DNA of 64,000 nt from VRUE01 sp963702035 (GCA_963702035.1 OY969700.1:2232001-2296000); one strand, 5' to 3'. Positions 41,585 through 50,380 are shown, counted from the stretch's first letter. Program-made: numbers and translations. The notes: generated from the letters alone by a model not told the origin.

Positions 41585-43102
41585 TCAGGACGCGCCGCGG
41601 TCTTCGACCGGGGTCGGGCTCGCCGGCCCGACCTGGCCGGCGACCCTGATCGAGCTCCGCCCGCCCCGCTTCGCTTCGTACATCGCGCCGTCGGCGGCGG
41701 AGAGCACCGCGTCGTAGCCTTCCGACCCGGGCCCGAACGTCGCGATCCCGATGCTGGCGGTGACCGGCGGCGCCGCCTCGCCCGGCAGGACGTGCAGGCG
41801 GATCGCGGTGGCGATCGCTTCGGCGACCTCTTCGGCCTCGTCGAGGTCGCAGTGCGGCAGCGCCACCGCGAACTCGTCCCCGCCCAGTCGCGCCACCAGG
41901 TCGGTGGCCCGCATCCGCGAGCGCAGGACGTCGGCGATGTCGGCGATCACCTTGTCGCCGACCGGATGGCCGAGCGTGTCGTTGACCTGCTTGAAGTTGT
42001 CGAGGTCGAGCATCAGCACCGCCCCGACCGTCTTCTCCCGGCGGCTGCGGGCGAGCTCGGTGCGCAGGTCCTCGCCGAAGCGCCGCCGGTTCTTCAGCCC
42101 CGTCAGCGGGTCGTGGCTCGCCTGCTGCTTGAGGTCCTGCATCCGCTCGTTGCGGCTCCAGACGAGGACCAGCGCTCCCAGCAGGGCGGCGAGGGCGATG
42201 CCGACGACGGCGATCAGGACCGGCAGGCCGACATCCGGACGGCTCGGGTCGCGCACGACCAGGAGCCAGGTGCGGTCGGCGATATGGAGTGGGGCGGTGG
42301 CCGATTCGTCGCGCGCCAGGCGAGGGCCGGCGATCGTGTGGCCGTCCTCGACGAGCTGGACGTCGACCTCGTCCGCGAGCGCCGAGGTCGCCGCGGCGGT
42401 CAGGTCGGGGACGTGAAAGGAGCCGATCGCGAAGCCGGTGAGGGCGGCGCGACGCTCGGCCACGGTCGCGGTCGGGGCGCCGTCGCGGTAGACCGGGCGG
42501 AAGACGTTGATGCCGGTGCCGCCGATCGGCAGGTGCATGACCTTGGTCGCCGTCGGCCTGCCGCTGTCGCGGGCCTGGCGGATGTAGGGGGCGCGCACGG
42601 CGTCGCCGCCCAGGTCGTAGCCGAGCGGCGGTTCGAGGTCGGCGTGGGAGGCGGCGAAGGCGAGCGGGTAATAGCGCGGGCGGGAGGGGGCCCGCCGGAA
42701 CCCGAGGCCGCTGCGTTCGACGATCGGGTAGCCGTGCCCGCGTTCGAACCGCGCCCGGTTCGAGTCGGGCACCGCGAGGAGGAGCCCGGTGCCGGAAAGG
42801 GCGCCGGCGTTCAGCAGCGATTCGGCCATCACTTCGAACTTGTGCCGAGTGAGCTGCTCGACCGCCTGGTAGAAGGCGGTGGCGCTGGCGAGCTGGCCGA
42901 TCGAGAGGCGGGCGACCGCTTCGACCTGGCGCGCCGAGCGGGACGCCTCGCTCTGCTGTACCTGCTCGAAGTTGTCGGCTTCGCGATCGTGCACCACGAG
43001 GGCGATCGCGACCGAGCCGATCGCGATTGCGGCGACGACCGCGTAGCCGAGCCAGAAGCGAAGGCGCATTCCTCTCTTTTCGGCTGATTCGGCGGTGGCC
43101 AT
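41585..43102 (-). CDS. CHASE-type sensor diguanylate cyclase (GGDEF)
   Basis: It makes cyclic di-GMP. In 505 residues: transmembrane helix ~15-35, an extracytoplasmic sensory domain that looks like CHASE (PVYRDGAPTATVAERRAALTGF split), a second helix ~270-290 (LPVLIAVVGIALAALLGALVLV split), then GGDEF with SHDPLTGLKNRR and the intact LGGDEFAVAL near 405. No EAL domain. The ATG at 43102 overlaps the stop of the glycosylase gene (TAATG). Confidence 0.9.
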   Translation of the reverse strand: MATAESAEKRGMRLRFWLGYAVVAAIAIGSVAIALVVHDREADNFEQVQQSEASRSARQVEAVARLSIGQLASATAFYQAVEQLTRHKFEVMAESLLNAGALSGTGLLLAVPDSNRARFERGHGYPIVERSGLGFRRAPSRPRYYPLAFAASHADLEPPLGYDLGGDAVRAPYIRQARDSGRPTATKVMHLPIGGTGINVFRPVYRDGAPTATVAERRAALTGFAIGSFHVPDLTAAATSALADEVDVQLVEDGHTIAGPRLARDESATAPLHIADRTWLLVVRDPSRPDVGLPVLIAVVGIALAALLGALVLVWSRNERMQDLKQQASHDPLTGLKNRRRFGEDLRTELARSRREKTVGAVLMLDLDNFKQVNDTLGHPVGDKVIADIADVLRSRMRATDLVARLGGDEFAVALPHCDLDEAEEVAEAIATAIRLHVLPGEAAPPVTASIGIATFGPGSEGYDAVLSAADGAMYEAKRGGRSSIRVAGQVGPASPTPVEDRGAS

Positions 43103-43746
43103 TACCCGGCGGGGACGTTTGCGAGCGACTCCCAGAGGTAGAGCGAGGCGAGGCTGCGGTTGGGACGCCACGGCTCGCCGATCTCAAGCACCCGCTGCGG
43201 GGTCGGCATCTCCTCCAGGCCGTACTCGATCTGGACCGCCTTGCGGATGCCGAGGTCGCCGCCGGAGAGGACGTCGGGCCGCTCCAGGTGGAAGAGCAGG
43301 AACATCTCCGCGGTCCACTGGCCGAGGCCGCGCACCGCGACGATCTCCGCAATCGCCTCCTCGTCGGATAGATCGCCGAGCCGGTCCAGCTCGAGCTCGC
43401 CGTCGAGCACGTGGACGGCGAGGTCGCGCACGTACTCGACCTTGCGCCCCGAGAGGCCGCAGCCGCGTAGGTCCTCCTCGCCTGCCTCGAGCAGCTGCTC
43501 GGGCGAGGGGGTGGAGCCGCCGAAGAGGTCGCAGACGCGCAGGTAGATGGTCCGCGCCGCTTTGGTCGAGAGCTGCTGGCCGACGATCGCACGCAGCAGC
43601 GCTCCGTAGGCGTCGGGCGGTTTTTCCTCGCTGCGTCGTCGCAGGCGCGTCTTCAGGTCGATCTCGCCGATCCGCTCGATCAGCGCCGCCATCGCCGGGT
43701 CGGCGGCGGCGAGCGCGGCGCGGGCCTTAGCGCCCTTGGCGCTCAC
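43102..43746 (-). CDS. HhH-GPD DNA glycosylase (AlkA-like)
   Basis: A 214-residue base-excision glycosylase: LLRAIVGQQLSTKAA, the helix-hairpin-helix AVRGLGQWTAEMFLLF and the catalytic Asp in SGGDLGIRKAV. It probably removes alkylated bases such as 3-methyladenine. The GTG start overlaps the stop of the upstream enoyl-CoA hydratase (GTGA), and its stop overlaps the GGDEF gene start. Confidence 0.9.
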   Translation of the reverse strand: MSAKGAKARAALAAADPAMAALIERIGEIDLKTRLRRRSEEKPPDAYGALLRAIVGQQLSTKAARTIYLRVCDLFGGSTPSPEQLLEAGEEDLRGCGLSGRKVEYVRDLAVHVLDGELELDRLGDLSDEEAIAEIVAVRGLGQWTAEMFLLFHLERPDVLSGGDLGIRKAVQIEYGLEEMPTPQRVLEIGEPWRPNRSLASLYLWESLANVPAG

Positions 43747-44549
43747 TGCCCCTTCCAGTGTGGCTTGCGCTTCTCGGCGAAGGCTTCGATGCCCTCGCGC
43801 AGGTCCTCGGAGCTGAAGCACGACTCGCGCAGGGCGATCAGGCCGGCCTCCTGCTGCTCGCTGAGGACCGGGTTCTCCCTGAGGATTTCGATTGCCCGCT
43901 TGTTGCCGCGCATCGAGATCGGCGCGTTGGCGGCGATCCCCTCGGCGAGCCCGACGGCCGCCGCCTCGAAGCCGTCGTCCTCGACGACTTCGTGGACCAG
44001 GCCTATCCGCTCGGCTCGCTCGGCGCTGAAATTGCGCCCGGTCAGGAAGAGCTCCTTGGTCCGCGCCAGGCCGACCGTGTCGAGGAACTTGCGCAGGCCG
44101 GTGTGCCCATAGACCAGGCCCAGCTTCGCCGGCGGCATGCCGAGCTTGGCCCCGGCGGCGCAGATGCGCAGATCGCAGGTCATCGCCAGCTCGAGGCCGC
44201 CGCCGAGGCAGTGGCCGTTGATCGCCGCGACGGTCGGCCATGGGTGGGCGGCGAGGGCATCCATCGCGTCGTGGAAGGGATGTGCGACCAGCGCCTCGGC
44301 GTCGCGCTCGAATGTCTCGCCCGGGATCGAGGCGAGGTCGTAGCCGGCGGAGAAGGCCGGCGGGGCACCGGTGATCAGCACGCAGCGGGTCTCGATCCCA
44401 TGGTTGAGCCCCGGCAGCGTCGCGGCCAGCGTGTCGAGGATCTCGTGGTCGAGCGCGTTGCGGCGCTCGGGATTCGAGATACGGATGCGGGCGACCGCCT
44501 CGGCTGGATAGTCGAGAAGAAGCTTGCCGCCGGCGAGCCGCTCGCTCAC
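43743..44549 (-). CDS. Enoyl-CoA hydratase/isomerase family protein
   Basis: A 268-residue crotonase-fold protein: oxyanion-hole segments PPAFSAGYDLASI and INGHCLGGGLELAMTCDL, C-terminal EGIEAFAEKRKPHWKGQ. The usual second catalytic Glu region (PPAKLGLVYGHTG) has Tyr-Gly, so hydratase or isomerase activity cannot be told apart. It follows a biotinyl carrier gene by 1 nt. Confidence 0.88.
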   Translation of the reverse strand: MSERLAGGKLLLDYPAEAVARIRISNPERRNALDHEILDTLAATLPGLNHGIETRCVLITGAPPAFSAGYDLASIPGETFERDAEALVAHPFHDAMDALAAHPWPTVAAINGHCLGGGLELAMTCDLRICAAGAKLGMPPAKLGLVYGHTGLRKFLDTVGLARTKELFLTGRNFSAERAERIGLVHEVVEDDGFEAAAVGLAEGIAANAPISMRGNKRAIEILRENPVLSEQQEAGLIALRESCFSSEDLREGIEAFAEKRKPHWKGQ

Positions 44550-44550
44550 T

Positions 44551-44763
44551 TCACTCCAGCACTACGAGGACATCGCCTTCGCTGACCGACTGGCCCTCCT
44601 CGCAGCGGATCTCCTTCACTGTCCCGTCGTCCTCGGTCTCGACCGGGATCTCCATCTTCATCGACTCGAGGATGACAACCGTGTCGCCGTCCTCGATCTT
44701 GTCGCCGACCGCAACCTCGATTTTCCACACGTTGCCGGTTATGTGCGCCTCGATGTCCGCCAT
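44551..44763 (-). CDS. Biotinyl/lipoyl carrier protein
   Basis: A 70-residue stand-alone biotinyl domain with the biotinylation motif ESMKMEIPV (Lys36). It would carry biotin for an acyl-CoA carboxylase, and fits with the bio genes and the carboxylase subunit at the window end. TATTGT lies 8 nt before the ATG. Confidence 0.93.
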   Translation of the reverse strand: MADIEAHITGNVWKIEVAVGDKIEDGDTVVILESMKMEIPVETEDDGTVKEIRCEEGQSVSEGDVLVVLE

Positions 44764-44783
44764 GGGCCGGGACAATATCCGTC

Positions 44784-45548
44784 GTGCCCGACCCTGAGCC
44801 TGCAATCGCTGTCGTCATCGCCGCCCGCAACGAGGCCGACCGGATCGGGGAGACGCTGGTGGCGCTGCGCGCGGCGCTGCCGGGGGCACCGCTGTGGGTC
44901 GCCGACGATGCCTCGACCGACGGCACGGCCGAGGTCGCGATGGCGGCGGGAGCGACGGTGGTGAGCCGTGGGTGGCCGCATGGCAAGGGCGCCAACGCCG
45001 GCGCCGGAGCGGAGGCGGCGCTGAGCGCCGACCCCGCCCCCGGGCTGGTCCTGCTCTGCGACGGCGATCTCGGTGCCTCCGCCGCCGATCTGGCCGCGTT
45101 GGTACAGGCGGTCAAAAGCGGCGAGTGCGACCTCGCCGTCGCGGCCTTCAGCCGCCGGGTGGGCGGCGGCTTCGGCCTCGCGCTCGGCTTCGCCCGCTGG
45201 GCGATCCGCCATCGCTGCGGCCTCGAGACGGAGGCGCCGATCTCCGGCCAGCGGGCGATGCGCGCCGAGGTTCTGCGTACGGCGTTGCCCTTCGCGCGCG
45301 GCTACGGGATGGAGGTGGGCATGACGATCGACGCCGTCCGCGCCGGGTACCGCTTGCGCGAGTACGAGCTCGATCTATCCCACCGCGCCACCGGTCGCTC
45401 CCTCGCCGGCTTTCTCCACCGCGCCCGCCAGCTCACCGACTTCGCCCGGGTCTACTTCTCTCGGGCGAGGGGGGAGAGTTTTCGCCGCCCAGCTCTTAGA
45501 AGATCGATATGTCAACGGCGAGTGCTACCTTTACTTCCACTCCTATAG
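44784..45548 (+). CDS. Glycosyltransferase family 2 protein
   Basis: A 254-residue GT-A glycosyltransferase (VVIAARNEADRIGETLVAL, VADDASTDGTAEVA, LLCDGDLGASAADL with the DxD-like motif). It probably transfers a sugar in envelope polysaccharide synthesis. GTG start; CAATAT lies 5 nt upstream. It diverges from the biotinyl carrier gene over 20 bp. The last ~25 residues (RRPALRRSICQRRV...) run into the next promoter and may not be native. Confidence 0.85.
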   Translation: MPDPEPAIAVVIAARNEADRIGETLVALRAALPGAPLWVADDASTDGTAEVAMAAGATVVSRGWPHGKGANAGAGAEAALSADPAPGLVLLCDGDLGASAADLAALVQAVKSGECDLAVAAFSRRVGGGFGLALGFARWAIRHRCGLETEAPISGQRAMRAEVLRTALPFARGYGMEVGMTIDAVRAGYRLREYELDLSHRATGRSLAGFLHRARQLTDFARVYFSRARGESFRRPALRRSICQRRVLPLLPLL

Positions 45549-45549
45549 G
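45544..45549 (+). promoter_or_regulatory. Leaderless-type -10 of the vapBC-glpK group
   Basis: TATAGG, 7 nt before the ATG at 45557. It contains the TAG stop of the glycosyltransferase gene. Confidence 0.45.
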
Positions 45550-45556
45550 TAAAGCT

Positions 45557-45778
45557 ATGCCGAGGCTATCCCGCAAGAACCAGGTCACGATTCCGGTCAA
45601 CGTGCTGCGTGAGGCCGGCCTGGAGCCGGGCGACGAGCTGCGCCTGCGCGCGGCGGGTCGCGGCCGGGTCGAGGTCGAGCGCTGGGCCGACCTGGTCAAC
45701 CAGCTCGCCGGCAGCCTGCCGCCCGGCACCTATCCGCCGGGCTACCTCGAGGGCCTGAGAGCAGAGTGGGATCGGTAG
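45557..45778 (+). CDS. AbrB/MazE-type antitoxin (VapB)
   Basis: A 73-residue swapped-hairpin AbrB protein (MPRLSRKNQVTIPVNVLREAGLEPGDELRLRAAG... with the gaps as seen). It should repress its own promoter and bind the PIN toxin encoded next. The ATG at 45557 is preferred to an in-frame ATG at 45509 lying inside the glycosyltransferase gene. Confidence 0.88.
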   Translation: MPRLSRKNQVTIPVNVLREAGLEPGDELRLRAAGRGRVEVERWADLVNQLAGSLPPGTYPPGYLEGLRAEWDR

Positions 45779-46137
45779 CGCTCGACGCTAGCGTCGCGAT
45801 CGGGTTCCTCGATCCCTCCGACGCCCATCACGAGCGTGCAATAGCGAGCCTGCGTGAGCTCGACCGGTCCAACCTGATGATGCCCGCGAGCGCCTACAGC
45901 GAGACGTTGGTGCGGCCGCTCGAAGTCGGGCATGGCGAGCTGGTCGAGCGGTTCGTCGACGGCCTCCAGGTCGAGATCGTGCCGCTCGATCGCCAGACCG
46001 CGCGAGACGCCGCCGCCCTCCGGGCCGAGCATCGCGCACTGCGCCTTCCCGACGCGCTGGTCCTGGCCACCGCCCGTCGCCGCGAAGCCGGCCTGCTCAC
46101 CTACGACGAGCGCCTCGCCGATCTGGCCGCGCAGTGA
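45766..46137 (+). CDS. PIN-domain toxin (VapC type)
   Basis: A 123-residue PIN protein with the first Asp in VALDASVAIGFLD, Glu in SAYSETLVRP, Asp in LRLPDALVLATA and LLTYDERLA. GTG start inside the antitoxin gene (13-nt overlap). Its stop overlaps the GTG of glpK (GTGA), so the toxin is co-transcribed with a metabolic gene. Confidence 0.88.
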   Translation: MGSVALDASVAIGFLDPSDAHHERAIASLRELDRSNLMMPASAYSETLVRPLEVGHGELVERFVDGLQVEIVPLDRQTARDAAALRAEHRALRLPDALVLATARRREAGLLTYDERLADLAAQ

Positions 46138-47573
46138 TCCTCGCGATCGATCAGGGGACTACCGGGACGACCTGCCTCGTCTTCGACGGCGAGGGGCGGA
46201 TCGCGGGGCGGGGGTACTCGGAGTTCGAGCAGCACTTCCCGCGGCCGGGCTGGGTCGAGCACGACGCCGGCGAAATCTGGAAGGTGACGCGGCGGGTCGC
46301 GGGCGAGGCGATCCTCGACGCGGGCATTCAGGGGGGCGACCTCGACGGGATCGGGATCGCCAATCAGCGCGAGACGGTCGTCGCCTGGGACCCGGCGAGC
46401 GGCGAGCCGCTCCACCGGGCGCTGGTCTGGCAGGACCGGCGCACCGCGGCACGCTGCGAGGAGCTGCGTGCGGACGGCCGCGAAGAGCTGGTCCGTGAGC
46501 GGACCGGCCTCGTCGTCAACCCTTACTTCTCCGCGACCAAGATCGAGTGGCTGCTGGGCAACGTCGAGGGCGCCGAGCGGGCGGTCTTCGGCACGATCGA
46601 CTCCTGGCTGCTGTTCAAGCTGACCGGCCGCCACGCGACCGACTACACGAACGCCTCGCGGACGATGCTGTTCGACATTCGGCGCCTCACCTGGGATGGC
46701 GAGCTCTGCGCGCTGTTCGGCGTCGACCCGGCGCGGCTGCCCGAGCCGCTGCCCTCGGCGCACGTCTACGGGACGACCTCGGAGTTCGGCGGCGAGGTAC
46801 CGGTGGCGGGGGTCGCCGGTGACCAGCAGGCGGCGCTGTTCGGCCAGGCCTGCCACCGCGCCGGCAGCGCCAAGAACACCTACGGGACCGGCAGCTTCGT
46901 GCTGCTCCATGCCGGCGGCGAGGCGCCGGAGCCGGGCGAGGGGCTGCTGACGACGATCGCCGCCGCCCCGTCCGGAGCGGCGGCCTACGCGCTGGAGGCT
47001 TCGATCTTCGTCACCGGCGCCGCCGTGCAGTGGCTGCGGGACGGCCTGGGGATCATCGACGAGGCGGGGGAGAGCGAGGCCCTGGCCGCCTCGCTCGACG
47101 GCAACGACGGCGTCTACTTCGTCCCGGCGCTGACCGGGCTCGGCTCACCCCACTGGGACCCCTACGCGCGCGGCACGATCGTCGGCCTCACCCGCGGCAG
47201 CGGCCGCGCCCACCTGGCGCGGGCGGCGCTGGAGGCGATCGCCTACCAGACGGTCAACGCGGTGAGGGCGGAGGAGGCGGCTGCCGGCAAGGTCTTGGCT
47301 GAGCTGAAAGCCGACGGTGGCGCCGTCGCGAACCGCTGGCTGATGCAGTTCCAGGCCGACGTGCTGGGCGCTCCGGTGGTGGTGCCGGAGATCGCCGAGA
47401 CGACCGCCCTCGGCGCCGCCTACCTGGCCGGGATCGCGACCGGGCGCTGGAGCGCCGCGCGGGTCGCCGAGATGTGGCGCGAGGCGGCGCGCTACGAGCC
47501 GCGGATGGGCGGCGACGAGCGTGAGGCTCTGCTTGCCGACTGGCACCGCGCGCTCGATCGAAGCCGCGGCTGA
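46134..47573 (+). CDS. glpK: Glycerol kinase
   Basis: It phosphorylates glycerol to glycerol-3-phosphate. The 479-residue FGGY kinase has the phosphate motif AIDQGTTGTTCLVFD, RPGWVEHDAGEIW, IGIANQRETVVAW, TDYTNASRTMLFDI and AGDQQAALFGQ (as VAGDQQAALFGQ). The GTG start overlaps the vapC stop by 4 nt. It links to the patatin and acyltransferase lipid genes in a general way. Confidence 0.94.
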   Translation: MILAIDQGTTGTTCLVFDGEGRIAGRGYSEFEQHFPRPGWVEHDAGEIWKVTRRVAGEAILDAGIQGGDLDGIGIANQRETVVAWDPASGEPLHRALVWQDRRTAARCEELRADGREELVRERTGLVVNPYFSATKIEWLLGNVEGAERAVFGTIDSWLLFKLTGRHATDYTNASRTMLFDIRRLTWDGELCALFGVDPARLPEPLPSAHVYGTTSEFGGEVPVAGVAGDQQAALFGQACHRAGSAKNTYGTGSFVLLHAGGEAPEPGEGLLTTIAAAPSGAAAYALEASIFVTGAAVQWLRDGLGIIDEAGESEALAASLDGNDGVYFVPALTGLGSPHWDPYARGTIVGLTRGSGRAHLARAALEAIAYQTVNAVRAEEAAAGKVLAELKADGGAVANRWLMQFQADVLGAPVVVPEIAETTALGAAYLAGIATGRWSAARVAEMWREAARYEPRMGGDEREALLADWHRALDRSRG

Positions 47574-47579
47574 CGGCCC

Positions 47580-47637
47580 CAGGAACCGCCATACGGCGTC
47601 CTCGGTCGCCCAAATAGCGCTGCTATCGGGCTTCCTG
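47580..47637. repeat. Nested hairpin after glpK
   Basis: CAGGAA (47580-47585) pairs with TTCCTG (47632-47637). Inside is GCCC-N3-TAGC-N3-GCTA-N2-GGGC (47608-47631). It may be a terminator for glpK, though no T run follows. Confidence 0.5.
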
Positions 47638-47706
47638 CGTCCTTGTCTGGCGGCCCCCGGGTCGCGTCAGGGCGTAATGCCGTAACCAGCGACGGAACAG
47701 GGGGTA

Positions 47707-47725
47707 GGCATCGCAACGCGATGCC
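47707..47725 (+). promoter_or_regulatory. Hairpin over the acyltransferase start
   Basis: GGCATCGC-AAC-GCGATGCC forms a perfect 8-bp stem that includes the ATG at 47721. It could hide that start or point to the ATG at 47730 as the real one. Confidence 0.4.
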
Positions 47726-48464
47726 CGATATGAAGCCACAGGTGTACAAGGACGATCGCCCGGCGTCCTACTTCGATGAGTTCCACGCCTCGGCGCGCAA
47801 GGGCGCCGGCTGGACCTACACGTTCGTCCGCCTGATCGTCACGCTGCCGAGCCTGCTGATCTACCGCGTGCGCGCGATCGGGGTGAAGAACGTCCCGAAG
47901 GACGGGCCGCTGATCCTCGCCCCTAACCACTTCAGCCAGATGGATCATTTCTTCGTCGGCCTCTACCTGCGGCGGAGGATCCGCTTCATGGCGAAATCGC
48001 AGATGTTCGGCCCGCCCGTGCTCACCTACATCTACAAGGTCGGCGGGGTGATCCCGATCCGTCGCGGCCACCACGACGAGAAGGCCTTCGAAACGGCCTT
48101 CGACGTGCTTGGCCAGGGGGAGATGCTCTTGATCTACGCCGAGGGCGGCCGCTCCCGCAGCGGCGAGCTCGGCGAGCCGAAACCGGGGGTCGGCCGGCTC
48201 GCACTCGAATCGGGTGCCCCGGTCGTGCCCGTCGCGATCCATGGCTCGGCCAAGGTGCGTCGCTGGAAAAGGCTGCGCTTTCCCAAGGTCACCGTCCAGT
48301 ACGGCGAGCCACTCTCCTTCGCACGGGAGGAGTCGCCCGACCGCGAGCGCCAGGACGAGGTTGCGCGCGAGATCTTCGGCCACGTGCGGGAGATGTACGA
48401 GGGGCTGGCTACTCGTAGCGCTCGCCGAGCTTCTCGTAGAAGCTCGGATCGTGCCCCGGCGTGA
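47721..48464 (+). CDS. 1-acyl-sn-glycerol-3-phosphate acyltransferase family protein
   Basis: A 247-residue PlsC-type acyltransferase making phosphatidic acid or related lipids. The catalytic motif is NHFSQMD (NHxxxxD) followed by IRFMAKSQMFG, VIPIRRG and AEGGRSRSGELG. It lies downstream of glycerol kinase, consistent with glycerolipid synthesis. Its 3' end overlaps the convergent lactonase-like gene by 56 nt. ATG at 47721 or 47730. Confidence 0.9.
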   Translation: MPDMKPQVYKDDRPASYFDEFHASARKGAGWTYTFVRLIVTLPSLLIYRVRAIGVKNVPKDGPLILAPNHFSQMDHFFVGLYLRRRIRFMAKSQMFGPPVLTYIYKVGGVIPIRRGHHDEKAFETAFDVLGQGEMLLIYAEGGRSRSGELGEPKPGVGRLALESGAPVVPVAIHGSAKVRRWKRLRFPKVTVQYGEPLSFAREESPDRERQDEVAREIFGHVREMYEGLATRSARRASRRSSDRAPA

Positions 48465-49320
48465 CGATCGCCTGCGGGAATTCGCGCCGGAACAGCTTCA
48501 GCTCCTGAAGCGAGCGCCGGTAGTTGTGCTCGTCGAAAGGGCGTGGCGCGAGCGGGGCGCTGCCGTCGAGCTGCCCCTCGGTGTAGGTGGCGTCGCCGCC
48601 GATCACGAAGTCGCGCTCCTTCAGGTGGGCGATCACCGACATGTGGCCGGCGCTGTGGCCGGGGGTGTAGGCGAGGCGGATCGAGCCGTCGCCGAAGAGG
48701 TCGAAGCAGCGGGCGAAGCTCGAGTAGGAGTCGATCCCGCCGCGGTCGAAGTCAACCGTGCGGTAGTCGAAGGCGTAGTCGAAGTGGGCGCGGCGGTAGC
48801 CGTTGAGCAGCGGTTTCGGCCCCACGGTCGCAGCCTCCCACTCGACCTCGCTGAGGATGAAGGTCGAGCTGGGGAACTCGGAGATCGCCGAGGTGTGGTC
48901 GATGTGCATGTGCGTCATCACGACGATCGGGATCTCACCGGGGTCGAGGCCGCGCGTGCGCAGCTGGGCCGGGACATCGGTGCCGGACTCCAATGACGGG
49001 TTGCCGAAGCGCGCGGCGAGGCCGCCGAAGTTCTCCTTGCCGCCGGTGGCGACCGACGCGTGCAGGCCGGTGTCGACGAGGATCGCACCGGCGCTCGGGT
49101 GGCGGATCAGGAAGGCGGGCACCGGCACCGTCGCCGCGGGCTTGCCGCTGAGCAGGGCGCGCAACAGCTTCAGCGTCTCGAACGGGCCGCCGGGCCGTTC
49201 CATCATCGTGCGCGGCCAGGTGACATGACCGGCAACGAGCGGTTCGACGCTCACCGTGGCGCCGGGAGTCCCTCCGGCAAGCGGCTCGTGCAGCGGTTTC
49301 GCCTCCACGTGCACCTTCAT
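48409..49320 (-). CDS. Metallo-beta-lactamase-fold hydrolase (AHL lactonase-like)
   Basis: A 303-residue metallo-hydrolase with the zinc motif THMHIDHTSAI (HxHxDH), then YTPGHSAGHMSV, GGDATY and TPGHDPSFY. This is closest to the N-acyl homoserine lactonase branch, but activity on lactones is unproven. TAATGT lies 9 nt before the ATG. Confidence 0.87.
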   Translation of the reverse strand: MKVHVEAKPLHEPLAGGTPGATVSVEPLVAGHVTWPRTMMERPGGPFETLKLLRALLSGKPAATVPVPAFLIRHPSAGAILVDTGLHASVATGGKENFGGLAARFGNPSLESGTDVPAQLRTRGLDPGEIPIVVMTHMHIDHTSAISEFPSSTFILSEVEWEAATVGPKPLLNGYRRAHFDYAFDYRTVDFDRGGIDSYSSFARCFDLFGDGSIRLAYTPGHSAGHMSVIAHLKERDFVIGGDATYTEGQLDGSAPLAPRPFDEHNYRRSLQELKLFRREFPQAIVTPGHDPSFYEKLGERYE

Positions 49321-49358
49321 CGCCGGCCCACATTACCCGGGACCGAAGAGCTCCTTTG

Positions 49359-49410
49359 CGCCGCTGTGGACTTTGGCCGTTCCATAGCACGTAAAAAGTC
49401 CACAGCGGCG
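49359..49410. repeat. Hairpin in a divergent promoter region
   Basis: Perfect 16-nt arms CGCCGCTGTGGACTTT/AAAGTCCACAGCGGCG with a 20-nt loop beginning GGCC. It sits between two divergent genes, so it is not a terminator. Confidence 0.75.
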
Positions 49411-49418
49411 AGAGACTT

Positions 49419-49424
49419 TAGGCT
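49419..49424 (+). promoter_or_regulatory. Leaderless-type -10 of the SDR gene
   Basis: TAGGCT, 6 nt before the GTG at 49431. Confidence 0.5.
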
Positions 49425-49430
49425 TGCGCT

Positions 49431-50279
49431 GTGGCCGACGCCCATTCGCGCATCTTCCGGGACGGTCTGCTCGACGAGCAGGTCTGCCTGGTCTCCGGCG
49501 CGGGCAGCGGCCTGGGACGCGAGACGGCGCTGGAGCTGGCCCGCTTGGGCGCCGCGGTGGTCGGTTGCGGTCGCCGCGAGGAGCCGCTCGCGGAGACGGC
49601 CAGCCTGGCCGCCGGCCTGGCCGGATCGTTCGAGCACGAGTCGCTGGACATCCGCGACGAGGAGGCGGTCGAGCGGCTGGTCGACGGGCTGCTGGAGCGC
49701 CACGACCGCCTCGACGTCCTCGTCAACAACGCCGGCGGGCAGTTCCTCGCCCCGGCTGAGTCGATCAGCCCGAAAGGCTTTCGGACCGTGATCGAGCTGA
49801 ACGTCGAGGGCACCTGGCTGATGACCCACGCCGCCGCGACCAAGGCCTTCATCCCGCAGGGCGGCGGCAAGGTGCTGAGCGTCACCCTCTCGCCCCACAA
49901 CGGCATGCCGGGGATGGTCCACTCCGGCGCGGCCCGCGCCGCGGTCGAGAACATGATGAAGACGCTCGCGGTGGAGTGGGCCCGTTTCGGGATCAAGACC
50001 TGCGCGCTCGCCGCCGGCCAGTTCGCGACGGAGACCCTGCTGACCAAGTACCCACAGGTCGTCGTCGACAACCTCGAGCGCTCGATCCCGATCGGCCGCG
50101 CCGGCCGCGCCGAGGAGATGGCCTGGCTGGTCGCCTACCTCGCCTCTCCGGCGGGGGACTTCTTCTCCGGCACGACGATCACGATCGACGGCGCCCGCGA
50201 CAACTGGGCCGGGCCGTGGCCGCCGGAGGCGATCGCCGAGGGGGGAAAGCCGGTAGCCGAGGAGCGACGCAAGCAGTGA
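49431..50279 (+). CDS. SDR-family oxidoreductase (trans-2-enoyl-CoA reductase-like)
   Basis: A 282-residue short-chain dehydrogenase: cofactor loop SGAGSGLGRETA, NNAGG. At the position of the classical YxxxK the sequence is MVHSGAARAAVENM, as in the peroxisomal trans-2-enoyl-CoA reductase branch rather than ordinary SDRs. It may reduce an unsaturated acyl-CoA. GTG start. Confidence 0.87.
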   Translation: MADAHSRIFRDGLLDEQVCLVSGAGSGLGRETALELARLGAAVVGCGRREEPLAETASLAAGLAGSFEHESLDIRDEEAVERLVDGLLERHDRLDVLVNNAGGQFLAPAESISPKGFRTVIELNVEGTWLMTHAAATKAFIPQGGGKVLSVTLSPHNGMPGMVHSGAARAAVENMMKTLAVEWARFGIKTCALAAGQFATETLLTKYPQVVVDNLERSIPIGRAGRAEEMAWLVAYLASPAGDFFSGTTITIDGARDNWAGPWPPEAIAEGGKPVAEERRKQ

Positions 50280-50380
50280 GGCGTCCGGGGTCCCTTCCCC
50301 GGAGACCGTTGCGCAGCTGATCGTGTACGCGGGTTCGGACGCTGGTCCCGGAGCCTCCGGGGAAGGGACCCCGGACGCCT
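50279..50380. repeat. Palindromic element between two convergent stop codons
   Basis: The 26-nt perfect arms 50279-50304 and 50355-50380 (AGGCGTCCGGGGTCCCTTCC... and its complement) enclose a 50-nt loop. Each arm includes one base of a neighbouring stop codon (SDR at left, reductase at right). Confidence 0.85.

Noticed and set aside
43747..44241. Upstream extension of the glycosylase frame to 44241
   Set aside because: It overlaps the enoyl-CoA hydratase. The GTG at 43746 overlapping the hydratase stop is the better start.
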